A stretch of 64,000 bases of DNA. Origin: Marinoscillum sp. 108 (GTDB taxonomy: Bacteria > Bacteroidota > Bacteroidia > Cytophagales > Cyclobacteriaceae). The position numbers and the translations under genes were made by a program. How positions within the stretch are numbered: the first letter of the stretch is position 1; each line of letters starts with the position of its first letter. Below the pieces are notes generated by a model that did not search any database, was not told the origin of the DNA, and saw only the letters and a list, made by a program, of their open reading frames with translations. The stretch is taken from the NCBI RefSeq assembly GCF_902506655.1, contig NZ_LR734808.1, positions 1,550,001-1,614,000 on the forward strand, given 5' to 3'. This document shows positions 42,537 through 52,663 of this stretch, piece by piece.

Positions 42537-44195
42537 ATGAAAGTAATTGCCCTTCTTTTCAAGTCTTCGGCATGGAAGTTTACCGTAGCAGCCATTGCCA
42601 GCTTCATCTCCGGAACTGCCCTCACTGCGGTGATCTACATGATCAATGAGGCCATCAAAACCGAAATGGCCAATTCCGACACGATCATCTGGCAATTTCT
42701 GGGCATCCTGCTCATCTATGTCACCACCAGCATTTTTGGTGCTTACCTGATCACACTCCTCAGCCAGGTGGTGATCCAGGACATGCGCCTCACCATCAGC
42801 AATAAAATTCTGAAAGCCTCCTTTCACAAGCTCGAATATCAGACCAAAAGGCTTTTCACCATCCTCACGGATGACATCAACACTATTTCCTCCATCATTA
42901 TCAAGCTACCCGCCATTTTCACAGCGGTCACCACGGTAATGGCCTGCTTCGCTTACATGATCTTCATCTCCTGGAAGCTCTTTTGTTTATTCATGATTGT
43001 ATTTCTGATGGCCTTTATCCTGTACAGGCTCCCGCTCAACTCTTATGGTGAGCGCCTGAGGAAAACCAGAAATCATCAGAATGTGCTTTTCGGCTATTTT
43101 GAAGGACTTATTTATGGGCTCAAAGAACTCACAATCAATAAGAAATTCAGGAGTCTCTACACCAAGGAAATCATTGAACCACTCACCGAAGAGCAAAAAA
43201 AACATCAGGTAATTGGCAAAACGACCGTGGAGATATTCTCCCGATGGGGTGAGGTTATCCTGTTTCTGGGGATTGGTGGTATCCTTTTGATCATCAAAGA
43301 AACTGGCATAACTACCTATGACGTAATGGTTCAATTCCTCACGGTAACGGTTTTCACCATTGCACCTCTTTCTAAAATCACCCGGGTACTCCCTGATTTT
43401 CAGCGAATCAATATCGCTTTGGAGCAAATTGACTCAGCCGGTTTGGATCTGGAAAAAGAAACCGCCCCGGCTTTGGAAGAGGACAACACCAAGATTTTCC
43501 CTGTAGTGGAATCTGAGCCTGTCATTTCACTGAAAAATGTCGCCTATAGCTACTACCACACCGAAGAGGAGAAATTTTTCAAACTTGGCCCGATCAATCT
43601 GGATGTAAAAAAAGGTCAGGTGACCTTCCTCATAGGCGGGAATGGTAGCGGTAAAAGCACCCTGGCCAAAGTACTCTGCGGCCTTTATCCTCCTCAGGAA
43701 GGTGAAGTGACCCACTTCGGAAAAAAGGTGCTCCCTGAGAATGTTGAAAATTTCCGAGACCAGTTTAATGTCATCTTTGCAGACTTCTACCTTTTTGATG
43801 AAATCATTCATATCCCACAGTCCGTCATCGATGAAAAAGCTCAGGAATATTTGAAACTGCTGGAGCTGGACAAAAAAGTGGAAATCGTGAATAGAAAGCT
43901 CACCACCACCAACCTTTCCACCGGGCAGAGAAAAAGATTGGCACTGCTGATATCCTATCTGGAAGACAAACCCATCTACTTGTTTGATGAGTGGGCAGCG
44001 GGGCTGGATCCGTACTATAAGAAAATATTCTACAAGAAATTGATTCCGGATTTGAAGGCTCGTGGTAAAACTGTTTTTGCCATCACCCATGATGAATCCT
44101 ATTTCGACTGTGCAGATGAGGTGATCATGCTCAAAGAAGGTCAGCTATTGGAAACCCACCTGCTGCACGATCAACTGCAGGAGTTTTTTAATTAA
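42537..44195 (+). CDS. ABC exporter, cyclic-peptide type (SyrD/PvdE-like)
   Basis: A 552-aa half-transporter with six membrane segments (residues about 1-290) and an ATPase domain. Walker A is GGNGSGKST (about 366-374), the signature is LSTGQRKRLAL and Walker B is YLFDEWAAGLDP; the switch His is in ITHDESYFDCADE. The short signature and the lack of a peptidase domain match cyclic-peptide and pyoverdine-precursor exporters. No NRPS or peptide gene is near; the neighbours are glycosyltransferases, so a glycolipid or modified peptide cargo is possible. Confidence 0.85.
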   Translation: MKVIALLFKSSAWKFTVAAIASFISGTALTAVIYMINEAIKTEMANSDTIIWQFLGILLIYVTTSIFGAYLITLLSQVVIQDMRLTISNKILKASFHKLEYQTKRLFTILTDDINTISSIIIKLPAIFTAVTTVMACFAYMIFISWKLFCLFMIVFLMAFILYRLPLNSYGERLRKTRNHQNVLFGYFEGLIYGLKELTINKKFRSLYTKEIIEPLTEEQKKHQVIGKTTVEIFSRWGEVILFLGIGGILLIIKETGITTYDVMVQFLTVTVFTIAPLSKITRVLPDFQRINIALEQIDSAGLDLEKETAPALEEDNTKIFPVVESEPVISLKNVAYSYYHTEEEKFFKLGPINLDVKKGQVTFLIGGNGSGKSTLAKVLCGLYPPQEGEVTHFGKKVLPENVENFRDQFNVIFADFYLFDEIIHIPQSVIDEKAQEYLKLLELDKKVEIVNRKLTTTNLSTGQRKRLALLISYLEDKPIYLFDEWAAGLDPYYKKIFYKKLIPDLKARGKTVFAITHDESYFDCADEVIMLKEGQLLETHLLHDQLQEFFN

Positions 44196-44201
44196 TCGGC
44201 C

Positions 44202-44849
44202 TCAATCAGAATCGTATTTGTATCGATCGTAATCCTGCTCTAAGGCATCAAAGTCAATCTCTTTTTTGAGTTTCAGGAGTACCAGAGTATCTACCATCGA
44301 CACTTCCTCGAGGTATTTCAGGACCACCTGATATTGTTCCCTGTGGAAGTCATGGAAGAGGATATTCAATCGCTTATTGGTGTGGCACTCCATGATGGTT
44401 TTGAGCACGCACGAAACCCGAAAACGTCCATCGACTAACACTGTATCTATTTTTTCGCTATCTATCTGCTCAAATACCTCCGCTGAGTAGGAAGGAAAGA
44501 GCTCTCTGGATTCATCACCAAGCGGTCTTCCCCATTCTCCTGTTGGCCCTATGTCCACGTGAACGAGATTCAACCTTGTCTTCTCCATTCGGCGAATGAA
44601 AAGATACTGTTTCATCATATTCACCCATTCCTTGCAAGAATCTACCGAACATATATCGGCTTCAGACTTCCCCAAAGAACGAAAAGTACTGCCTCCCATT
44701 CCAAATTCAAGGTAGTAGTCGGACAGACCAACAGTAGCGTCGAAGAGTTTTTTCTCCGGCCCGGTCATTCTAAATGGATGGAGAAGGGGTTTTGGAGAAT
44801 AGCGATTGATTCCTATGATGAGATTTTGCCCAAGCTCTTTTAGCGTCAA
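44202..44849 (-). CDS. SAM-dependent methyltransferase-like protein
   Basis: A 215-aa protein whose segment YYLEFGMGGST resembles the SAM-binding loop of class I methyltransferases, followed by ICSVDSCKEW and later VLVDGRFRVSC. Similar proteins are often found in polysaccharide clusters. The start is TTG at 44849, since no ATG is available; a later Met at 44768 would remove a basic N-terminal segment. It converges with the ABC exporter, 6 bp apart. Confidence 0.65.
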   Translation of the reverse strand: MTLKELGQNLIIGINRYSPKPLLHPFRMTGPEKKLFDATVGLSDYYLEFGMGGSTFRSLGKSEADICSVDSCKEWVNMMKQYLFIRRMEKTRLNLVHVDIGPTGEWGRPLGDESRELFPSYSAEVFEQIDSEKIDTVLVDGRFRVSCVLKTIMECHTNKRLNILFHDFHREQYQVVLKYLEEVSMVDTLVLLKLKKEIDFDALEQDYDRYKYDSD

Positions 44850-44893
44850 ATTACCATTGTTTAGTAAGTGTAATTTGGAAAAGTATACTTTAT

Positions 44894-46483
44894 TTATTGT
44901 TTCGCCAAATTAGCCAGCTGGTACCCCAATACAAACCTAAAGTAGAGATTCTTCACATCGTTACCTTTGATATACTGCCAGTTGAGCCGGTTGCTAAGGG
45001 AGAGCTCTGCGCCCACTGAAAAGTCGCTTACAAAGCGCAGAGCCTTTAAGGTAGCCGTGTACTCCATATCAAAGGGCCTGTCACCATTGGGGTCAAAGGT
45101 GCCAAATGCATAGTCGTCGTTAAACCTGATTCGTTGCAAACTCATCCCATACATCCCTTGAGGGAAATAATAATTAACCATAAGTATATCACCATTAGAA
45201 CCCGGCCCAATGCCCGCACCAAGCAGTTGTCCACCTTGGGTATAGCCCTGAGGCGCCAGGTGATGCAAATAATAAGGAGGCGAAAATCGCAATTTGATCA
45301 ATCGGGTTTGCCCCAAAGTGGTGTGCTCATAGGTAGCTTTCACCGCTTTGTTGTCACCAAGATCAAACACCTTGATAAAACCAATGGTATAGGCCCTGCT
45401 ATGCTCAGGCTCAGTGGCCAGCGCACGGATATTACTGAAGTCGTTTTTAGCAAACTCCAGGTAAGTTTCAAAACCCACCTCTTCAAAAGTCCATTTTAAA
45501 TTGATGGCCACCATCTGGTCATAAACATCATTGACCACACTACCCGAACTCAGGCTATCCTTATTGCTCGAAAAATCAGCAAAAGAAAGAAAAACATCAC
45601 TCAAAGCGAACTTTTGAATCTTCCAGTCCCGATAGTGAATCCTGGTGGCACCTACGGAAAGACCAGGAAGAAAGGATGGCCTGTAATAGGCTCCTCCACC
45701 CTGAAAGTACCGTTGATTGTTTCTATCATTATCGTCGTAGTAATCAGACTCGTTCATAATGCCCCAGTAGGATCGAAATTCAAAATCTCCGATCACTGTT
45801 TCAATAGGCGTATCTGTACCGAAATCTATATGCGGAAACATCGCGGCATTGTTACTCATAATGATGGGATTGACCTGCGATGGACCCAGTACTACGTTCT
45901 GTGTGGAAACCCCAAGTGTCATTTTTTTATAAATCAGGCGTAAATCCGACTGCCCCATATGAAACTTGGTCACAGCCTCAGCTCCATACCGCTGCACCCA
46001 GTCTATCCTCGAGGAATAGGGGTAACTAAATTCGCTAGCAGCACCATTAGGCCGAGGGTAATCCTTATTCTGGGCATAGTAAACCACTGGAGCGAAGGTG
46101 TAATGAAGCATCCCAAAATGTCCTCTAAAACCAAAATTAATATCTGCATTCATCCCCTTACCACGCCATACGGGCCCGTCATTATAGCTTCTGGGGTACT
46201 TTGAGTTGAAGCCAAAAGAAGAAATCACTGGAAGGACGCTGAAACGATTTTCACCACCTCGGTAAATCTGATAATGATCTCCCCAGGCATTCCATTCAGG
46301 AGTTCGGTCATACTCATTAGGGGAAACATTTGCAGTATTCACCATGATCCGTTTCCGCAGCGAATCATTTTGCAATTCCAGCAACTTATTGTAGTCCACC
46401 AGATAAGAATCTGGGTACAAAACCTGGGTTTTTCCGGCCATGGCCGAAAGCAATAAAAGGACACCTAATGTTTTTCTAATCAT
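44894..46483 (-). CDS. Capsule assembly Wzi-like outer-membrane protein
   Basis: A 529-aa protein with a signal peptide (1-19). The segment YKKMTLGVSTQNVVLGPS and the following PIIMSNNAAMFPHIDFGT match the pattern of Wzi-type outer-membrane barrels that anchor capsule at the cell surface. ATG at 46483 is preferred over GTG at 46495. It follows the PLOD-like glycosyltransferase directly and is the only clear outer-membrane export component in the glycan region. Confidence 0.85.
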   Translation of the reverse strand: MIRKTLGVLLLLSAMAGKTQVLYPDSYLVDYNKLLELQNDSLRKRIMVNTANVSPNEYDRTPEWNAWGDHYQIYRGGENRFSVLPVISSFGFNSKYPRSYNDGPVWRGKGMNADINFGFRGHFGMLHYTFAPVVYYAQNKDYPRPNGAASEFSYPYSSRIDWVQRYGAEAVTKFHMGQSDLRLIYKKMTLGVSTQNVVLGPSQVNPIIMSNNAAMFPHIDFGTDTPIETVIGDFEFRSYWGIMNESDYYDDNDRNNQRYFQGGGAYYRPSFLPGLSVGATRIHYRDWKIQKFALSDVFLSFADFSSNKDSLSSGSVVNDVYDQMVAINLKWTFEEVGFETYLEFAKNDFSNIRALATEPEHSRAYTIGFIKVFDLGDNKAVKATYEHTTLGQTRLIKLRFSPPYYLHHLAPQGYTQGGQLLGAGIGPGSNGDILMVNYYFPQGMYGMSLQRIRFNDDYAFGTFDPNGDRPFDMEYTATLKALRFVSDFSVGAELSLSNRLNWQYIKGNDVKNLYFRFVLGYQLANLAKQ

Positions 46484-46495
46484 AATACCACTCAC

Positions 46496-47566
46496 TCAAA
46501 TCGTAAAAGGATTGTCTTTGGGGTAGCACTTCCCAGACCTAAAATAACCTCCTTCCGCAAACCTAGTCAGGTCAGCACCCTTTTGTAAAGGAAAAATGGC
46601 CTTAATCTCAGTCACCCCTTGATTCACTCGCGATATATACCAAAAGTTGACCACTGACCTGAGAAAAGCTATGAAACTCAATACCAAAGCCAGAGGTCGC
46701 GCCCATGTCCATCGGTTAAACGTAGGCTTTCCCTTGATCTTATTCAAAACGGTTTCAAAGCGGGTGTAAGTCCCGGGAAGGTGGATGATTGCCGGGGAAC
46801 TTCCAGTGAAGGTATTGTGAAATTGTCCTCCCGAAAAACTGAGGTCGCGACAATTTTCCTGAGTTTCTTTTATCCAAAAGGTTTTTAGCATCCTCCGCTC
46901 GTATTTGAAAAACAGGTAATCCTGTATTTCTGATACCCGTCCCCAGGAGGCTACACACATTCGTCCGCCCGAGCAGCCAAAAAGCTTCTGCTCTGAATCC
47001 AGTTTGATGGTGAACTTTGGATGAACCAGGCCCAGCGTAGCATCTACATAATAACGGCTATATAAGTACTGATCCGATCTTACCTGATATAGCTGATCAT
47101 CATCCTGATAATCCACACCATAGGTAACGGAAATTTCAGACAACAAAGCTTTCAGGGCGGAAGCCCGGGCCATGAAGGTACCTGAGTTCAAAAAGTGATA
47201 AACAGAACCCTCTTGCCGAGGATAAATCCTCCAATACTTCAGGCTGAGATCAGCCTCACGGAAGTAGTAATTAGCCTCTGCAGAAAACACCACATCTGCA
47301 TTCTGTGCCAGGTATCTCTCCATGAGATCACTCTCTCCTGCATTCATCACCACATCAAAGGCGTCTACCAGCAAGAGCACATCATCATCATCAACACCCT
47401 CTGACTGAAGGTACTTCTCCAGCACCCTAAACTTAAAGGCATTTCGTTTCCACGTAGTACCCACACCCACCACTTCCAACTTCAGACCATGCTCCTCACA
47501 AGACCGCTGCAGGGGCGACATTCGCTCGTCAATCTTATCCACCAATGTCACCAACTTTAAACCCAT
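46496..47566 (-). CDS. PLOD-like glycosyltransferase
   Basis: A 356-aa GT-A enzyme resembling the glycosyltransferase domain of procollagen lysyl hydroxylases: LLLVDAFDVVM is the metal-binding strand, then ADVVFSAEANYYF and the acceptor-side FLNSGTFMARA and DQYLYSRYY. A hydrophobic segment near residues 292-312 may attach it to the membrane. ATG at 47566 is preferred. First gene of an operon with the Wzi-like protein (12 bp between). Confidence 0.8.
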   Translation of the reverse strand: MGLKLVTLVDKIDERMSPLQRSCEEHGLKLEVVGVGTTWKRNAFKFRVLEKYLQSEGVDDDDVLLLVDAFDVVMNAGESDLMERYLAQNADVVFSAEANYYFREADLSLKYWRIYPRQEGSVYHFLNSGTFMARASALKALLSEISVTYGVDYQDDDQLYQVRSDQYLYSRYYVDATLGLVHPKFTIKLDSEQKLFGCSGGRMCVASWGRVSEIQDYLFFKYERRMLKTFWIKETQENCRDLSFSGGQFHNTFTGSSPAIIHLPGTYTRFETVLNKIKGKPTFNRWTWARPLALVLSFIAFLRSVVNFWYISRVNQGVTEIKAIFPLQKGADLTRFAEGGYFRSGKCYPKDNPFTI

Positions 47567-47641
47567 CTTTATGACCTGTTTTGTGGGCAAAGTAAACGAT
47601 CTTTAAGATATTTACGTCCTTTTTCAATACGACAACCAAGC

Positions 47642-48553
47642 ATGGGAAATTTAAAATCAAGAAGAGTCAGGAAATTCTGGAAAGCCCCGATCAATAGGAA
47701 ACTTGACATTTTTGACTACCGATACAAAACACTCTTTCCTTACCTCTCAGGAGATACGTTCAGGGCCATCGGAGAGGTGATCATAGATAAAAGCTCTCAT
47801 AACCCCACCATTCCGAAAAAGGACAGTCCACTGATCGTCTATGCCATTCAGACCAGACCCGGCGACTTTGTCAATATCTTTTTCGATAAAATCATCCACA
47901 AGATTGATCAGGAATTTGTCCTGATCACTCACAATGGCATGACCCCAGACTGGTCTAAATATGAAAAGCACCTGGATGACGACCGGATGCTTGCCTGGTT
48001 TGGCAAAAACTTGGTTTATGATCATCCAAAATCCCACACCATTCCTCTAGGGATAACCAATCAGCGTGATCCTCATGAGCGTGGTGGTTCTCAGGAATTC
48101 TGGAATCAGATGCGCGCCACCCCGCCAGAAAAGGACATCACATGTTATGTAAACGTGGGCATCGGACACAAAAAACAGGCGCGTTACGAAAACCGGCTTC
48201 AAACGGTCAATTACTTCAAAGCCCAGTCCTTTGCCACCTGTGTGGGTGAGCGATCATGGCTGCAGTATGCCCAGGAGATGCACCGATCCAGGTTCGTGAT
48301 TGCTCCTCCGGGAGAGGCGCTGGATACCTTCCGGCTTTGGGAAGCCCTTTACCTGGGAGCTATCCCTGTGGTTACCTCCACTCCTTTGGACCCCATGTAC
48401 CGGGAGTTCCCGGTGTGGATCGTGGAAGATTGGGAAGAAGTGACCGAGGAAGCACTTGAAAAGAAGTGGCTTGAGCTATCTCCTCAATTCAACAACCTGC
48501 CGCAGTTGTGGGCAGGTCACTGGTATAAGAAAATCCTTAGCTTCGTCAAATAA
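47642..48553 (+). CDS. Exostosin-like glycosyltransferase
   Basis: A 303-aa protein. The C-terminal part SRFVIAPPGEALDTFRLWEA and GAIPVVTSTP is typical of exostosin-type GT-B enzymes that bind the nucleotide sugar at this site. The N-terminal part is specific to this protein. It overlaps the next gene by 1 bp (TAATG), indicating coupling, and starts divergently from the PLOD-like gene with 75 bp between. Confidence 0.75.
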   Translation: MGNLKSRRVRKFWKAPINRKLDIFDYRYKTLFPYLSGDTFRAIGEVIIDKSSHNPTIPKKDSPLIVYAIQTRPGDFVNIFFDKIIHKIDQEFVLITHNGMTPDWSKYEKHLDDDRMLAWFGKNLVYDHPKSHTIPLGITNQRDPHERGGSQEFWNQMRATPPEKDITCYVNVGIGHKKQARYENRLQTVNYFKAQSFATCVGERSWLQYAQEMHRSRFVIAPPGEALDTFRLWEALYLGAIPVVTSTPLDPMYREFPVWIVEDWEEVTEEALEKKWLELSPQFNNLPQLWAGHWYKKILSFVK

Positions 48554-49404
48554 TGGCTGTAATCCCGGAGCTATTACGATACGTTAAGATTTCTTTCTTC
48601 CACCCTCAGCCAAAATTAAAGCGAAAGGAAAAATCCGGGGTGTACGTCTCCCTGACCACTACCCCCTCCCGGATAAGTAAGCTCAGGGACACCCTCATTT
48701 CTCTTTCAGATCAGTCTGTTTTACCGGAGGAAATCATTATTAATATCCCCAAAATATCGAAGGGCGGGATTAGGTATGAAATCCCTGATTTTATCAACCA
48801 TATGAAATTGGTTCATATCAACTTCATAGAAGAGGACCTAGGGCCGGCATCCAAATCATTGCCCACCCTTAAAATTCCATCAATCCCCTCTGATGCACTG
48901 ATCATTGTGTTGGATGATGACCAGGTATACCCCAAAAAGCTGATAGAAAATTACCTGCACCATGCTAGGACACTTCCTAATCATGCGCTGACGCTGTGCG
49001 GATGGAGGATACCCAAATCACTTGAACATTCGGACAAAAAAATCCTGCGTGGAGCGGGTTTGAAAATAGTAAAGCCCAAACCCAATATATCGGGTAACAC
49101 ATCCGTGGAAATCATACAGGGAGCCTCCTCTTATGCAATCAGAAAGTCGTTTTTCACCAACGAAGTATTCGACTATGTACATGCGCCAAAGGGAGCCTTT
49201 TTTGCTGATGACATCTGGCTGAGTGGCCACCTGGCCAAAAAGAAAATCCCGAGGACTTTGGTGATGGGAAATTTCGCCTACTGCCGAATGGAATCCTACA
49301 AGCACCTAAAAACCAAGGGCCTTAGAGACACTGCCAATGCGGACAATTCGAACAATGACGCCCTCTATCGGTATTTTGAAGGGGATTGGAAACTGTTTGA
49401 CTAA
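48553..49404 (+). CDS. Glycosyltransferase family 2-like protein
   Basis: A 283-aa GT-A enzyme with SLTTTPSRISKLRDTLISL at the N-terminus and the metal-binding ALIIVLDDDQVYPKK. The C-terminal third includes AKKKIPRTLVMG. It is coupled to the exostosin-like gene. The gene converges with a GT4 gene, overlapping by 4 bp. Confidence 0.8.
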   Translation: MAVIPELLRYVKISFFHPQPKLKRKEKSGVYVSLTTTPSRISKLRDTLISLSDQSVLPEEIIINIPKISKGGIRYEIPDFINHMKLVHINFIEEDLGPASKSLPTLKIPSIPSDALIIVLDDDQVYPKKLIENYLHHARTLPNHALTLCGWRIPKSLEHSDKKILRGAGLKIVKPKPNISGNTSVEIIQGASSYAIRKSFFTNEVFDYVHAPKGAFFADDIWLSGHLAKKKIPRTLVMGNFAYCRMESYKHLKTKGLRDTANADNSNNDALYRYFEGDWKLFD

Positions 49405-50573
49405 CCCCTGTAGATGGCCAACTGATTCTCAAAACAGCTTTCCCAAGTCAATGGCTCAGCGTATGCTCTGGCCTTTTCACGCATTTTCTTAGCGTCCATT
49501 AATGAGAACTCTATTACCGCTCTGGCCACTGCTTCGGGGGTTACCTCTTTAATTATGGTACCCGCCCCAGATGTATCGATATGCTCATAGGCCGCTCCTT
49601 CATTAGCCGCTATCAGCGGTAAGCCAGAACTAAGAGATTCCAACAGCGAAAGCCCGAAAGTTTCCCATTTACTCAGTGCAAACCCAAGATCTGCACTGGC
49701 ATAATACCGAGCCATTTCTTCCTTTCCTTCTATAAATCCCCTGAGTTCAACAAACTCATACTTTTCACCGGCTTCTCTGGCTAAATGTTCATAGGGGCCG
49801 GCGCCAGCTATGATCAACACTGGTTCATGATCCAGTCCTTCACACATCATGTGGTAAGCCTTCAGTATGACATCCAGCCCTTTTTCTTTGCTAAACCGAT
49901 GCGGAAAAAACAGCAGTAACCGATCTTCGTTCCCCTTCTTCAATTCGGCAATCAGCCCCACATCCCTTCTGCCTGGATTAAAAAGTTGTTCATTCACCCC
50001 CAGTGGCAAAAAATGAACATTCTTTAAACCATTCCTTTCCATCCTATCCATAATCAGCCTGCTAGACACCACCACTCCATCCATCTGGTTGTAGTTTTTG
50101 CGGGCGTACTTCCAGGCCATTCGCTCGCCCATTTTGGCCATGCCCTGGCCCATTGGCTCCATGAATCGTTTTACATATGTCACTGGAAAATCGGCATGCC
50201 AAAACCCGTAGGTCCGGGCCCTCAATCTATGCTTTCGGACAATCTTCCGCACAATTCCCGGCATAAAATAAGGCGACCCCACTTCAATCACATCAGGGTT
50301 AATCCTCCTGAGTATGGGTTCCAGGGGTGCACTTCTGGTCAGGTACCGATACTCCCAGTTGCCATACACTTTGGGCACCTTCAGGTGTTCTATAAAAGCA
50401 TTCTCCCCGATCTGCTCAGTCCATGTTTCACTGTCATGCATTACGAACGAATACTTTACATCCTGTCGATCTTTATAAAACGCCATCTTCTCCAAATGGT
50501 ACCGCCTCACCCCCCCACCGGACGGACTCCAAAAATTATTGCAATCGACAATTGAAAACATAGGTTTGTTCAT
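49401..50573 (-). CDS. GT4-family glycosyltransferase
   Basis: A 390-aa GT-B enzyme. The N-terminal half opens with SPSGGGVRRYHLEK; the C-terminal nucleotide-sugar site is in LLLFFPHRFSKEKGLDVI and KWETFGLSLLESLSSGLP, with the conserved Glu pair. ATG at 50573, with an alternative Met at 50561. Single gene on the minus strand. Likely acts in glycan or glycolipid assembly at the cytoplasmic membrane face. Confidence 0.9.
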   Translation of the reverse strand: MNKPMFSIVDCNNFWSPSGGGVRRYHLEKMAFYKDRQDVKYSFVMHDSETWTEQIGENAFIEHLKVPKVYGNWEYRYLTRSAPLEPILRRINPDVIEVGSPYFMPGIVRKIVRKHRLRARTYGFWHADFPVTYVKRFMEPMGQGMAKMGERMAWKYARKNYNQMDGVVVSSRLIMDRMERNGLKNVHFLPLGVNEQLFNPGRRDVGLIAELKKGNEDRLLLFFPHRFSKEKGLDVILKAYHMMCEGLDHEPVLIIAGAGPYEHLAREAGEKYEFVELRGFIEGKEEMARYYASADLGFALSKWETFGLSLLESLSSGLPLIAANEGAAYEHIDTSGAGTIIKEVTPEAVARAVIEFSLMDAKKMREKARAYAEPLTWESCFENQLAIYRG

Positions 50574-50706
50574 CAGCTTTCAGCAAACATAGCACAGAAT
50601 AACCCCGGGACTGGCTCTGGCATTTCAGTAAAATAAATGCATTTTTGCAGACTCATCAGAACAGCTATCGCTTTCCAGCATGGTACTTCTGCTATAAAAC
50701 CCTCAA

Positions 50707-51441
50707 ATGCCTGACATTACAATCATCCAATTGGCCACACCAAACATCGACAGATACGCTCTCTTCAGTGCGGCATCTGCCCGCAGCTATGCCCTGGCCC
50801 ACGGGTATCACCTCCAGATCCAACGATCCAAAACCATCACCGACCTGCACATCAACTGGACCAAGATTGATATCCTCAAAACGGTGTTGGCTAATAGTCC
50901 TCAGGGACCGGATTCCTATGTAATCCTTCTGGATGCGGATACGGTCATCATGCGACCAGACCGCACCATCGATTATTTTGTTGGTAAATACGGAAGACCC
51001 AACACGTCCATTTATATGGCCGCAGATACACCTTTCTCCTTAAGTAGAAAAAAGAAGCCGAATGCTGGTTTTGTGATTGTCAGAAATGATGAAACCGGGC
51101 GCAAAATTATAGCTAGATGGATTGATGCTGCCTACAACGATGGTAAGCAATTCAACGATATTCATCCAAGAAATCAGCTGGTATACTGGAACTGTGTGGA
51201 GCCAGAGTATCAGGAGCAACAGGTAGTTTTACCAAAAAGGTACTTTCACAAACCACTTTGGTGGGTACCGAAACCGATGAAGAAAAACCGATTTCTTTAT
51301 CACATAACCTCCTCCAATGTAGATTCCCGAACTGCTCAGATGCAAGGGTTTTATGAGGAAGCATGTGGCAACCGTAAGAATCTGGAAGAAACCAAAGCGC
51401 TGCTGGATGGTGGAAAAGAAGGCTTACTTTCCCTCTGCTGA
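50707..51441 (+). CDS. GMA12/MNN10-like glycosyltransferase
   Basis: A 244-aa GT-A enzyme related to galactosyl- and mannosyltransferases of the GMA12/MNN10 group. It has the metal-binding SYVILLDADTVIM, the segment PNAGFVIVRND and the late NQLVYWNC. It is alone on the plus strand and its last 18 bp overlap the next gene on the other strand. Confidence 0.8.
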   Translation: MPDITIIQLATPNIDRYALFSAASARSYALAHGYHLQIQRSKTITDLHINWTKIDILKTVLANSPQGPDSYVILLDADTVIMRPDRTIDYFVGKYGRPNTSIYMAADTPFSLSRKKKPNAGFVIVRNDETGRKIIARWIDAAYNDGKQFNDIHPRNQLVYWNCVEPEYQEQQVVLPKRYFHKPLWWVPKPMKKNRFLYHITSSNVDSRTAQMQGFYEEACGNRKNLEETKALLDGGKEGLLSLC

Positions 51442-52581
51442 TTGAACAAGGGCCGTGTAAGTACTGAAAAGCTCCTGGCACAAACTCTCCCAGTTTTGAG
51501 ACCTGGCATAGGCCAATGCAGCATTTCTGACACCCTCGTAATAAGCGGCATCATCCACCAGCTTCACGATTTCGGCGAAAAAGGCCTCCTCTTGTTGAGG
51601 CTCTACGAGCACTCCGGTTTCTCCGTCCTGGATAATGTCTTTGGGGCCGCCTTCAGCAGCGGCTACCACCGGCAAACCAGAGGCCAACGCCTCAAGCACC
51701 ACATTTCCAAAAGTCTCAGTAGTAGAAGGAAACACGAAGATATCCGCTGAGGCATACGCCCGGGACAAGTCCAGCCCGGTGAGCTTACCCGTGAAAAGCG
51801 CTTCGGGCATATTTTTTTCCAGCTTAGCCCTGGTGGGCCCCTCACCTGTGATCACCATTTTTATTTCAGGTCTTCGCTCCTGAAAAAGATTATACAGGCG
51901 TATCAATGTTTTAGGCTCCTTTTCTTTGACCAGCCGGCTTACGAATAGCACCTTTTTGCACCCTTCTGGAAGCTGAGGCCAGAGCAGGTCATCTCTATGC
52001 TCAGGGCTAAAGCGTTCAGTATTCACACCTCGCCCCCAGATTTTCAACTGATCGGACTTTACTCCTTTTCCCAGCAGGTATTCCTCCATGCTTTTCGTAG
52101 GGGCAAAGACCCTGGTGCTTCCCCTATAGAGCCAAAAGAGTCTATGCACGATCGGTTCGGTGATCTTTTCAACAAAAGGAATGTATCTGAGGTAATAGTT
52201 GGCAAAACTGGGGAAGTGTGTATGATAAATAGTGGTCACGGGGATTTGTTTTCGCCGGGCATATTTTACTGCAAATCCACCTAAGCCACTCGGCGAACTG
52301 AAATGCAAAATGTCCGGCCCAAAGTCATCAAGAATATCCGTGAGTTCCTTCATTCTCCCGGGCAAGGCAAGCCTGTAGTCTTTGTTGCTAAATGGGATAT
52401 TGAGATATGGGCATTGGTAGACAGGATACTTAAAGTCTCTCTCCGGAGGCTGTGGGGTAATAAATATGGGCTCGAAAGTCTCTTTCGGAATACGGTTGAT
52501 CACCTGATGCATAGTGATACTCACCCCATCAAAATCCTCCTTCATTACATCCAGAAAAAAAGCTATCCTTATTTTTGACAT
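51424..52581 (-). CDS. GT4-family glycosyltransferase (MgtA/SqdX-like)
   Basis: A 385-aa GT-B enzyme. The N-terminal VMKEDFDGVSITMHQVINRI and HFSSPSGLGGFAVKYA are features of glycolipid-forming GT4 enzymes such as MgtA or SqdX. The C-terminal donor site is STTETFGNVVLEALASGLP. The likely product is a glycolipid, but the acceptor is not certain. It is divergent from the next GT4 gene, with 82 bp between. Confidence 0.85.
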   Translation of the reverse strand: MSKIRIAFFLDVMKEDFDGVSITMHQVINRIPKETFEPIFITPQPPERDFKYPVYQCPYLNIPFSNKDYRLALPGRMKELTDILDDFGPDILHFSSPSGLGGFAVKYARRKQIPVTTIYHTHFPSFANYYLRYIPFVEKITEPIVHRLFWLYRGSTRVFAPTKSMEEYLLGKGVKSDQLKIWGRGVNTERFSPEHRDDLLWPQLPEGCKKVLFVSRLVKEKEPKTLIRLYNLFQERRPEIKMVITGEGPTRAKLEKNMPEALFTGKLTGLDLSRAYASADIFVFPSTTETFGNVVLEALASGLPVVAAAEGGPKDIIQDGETGVLVEPQQEEAFFAEIVKLVDDAAYYEGVRNAALAYARSQNWESLCQELFSTYTALVQSAEGK

Positions 52582-52663
52582 CAGGTATTAATTTACGGGG
52601 CAAAAGTAGCACTTCTTCACTCGCCTCAATTTGTAAAATAAAAAAGCTTTTTTTGTATCTGAA

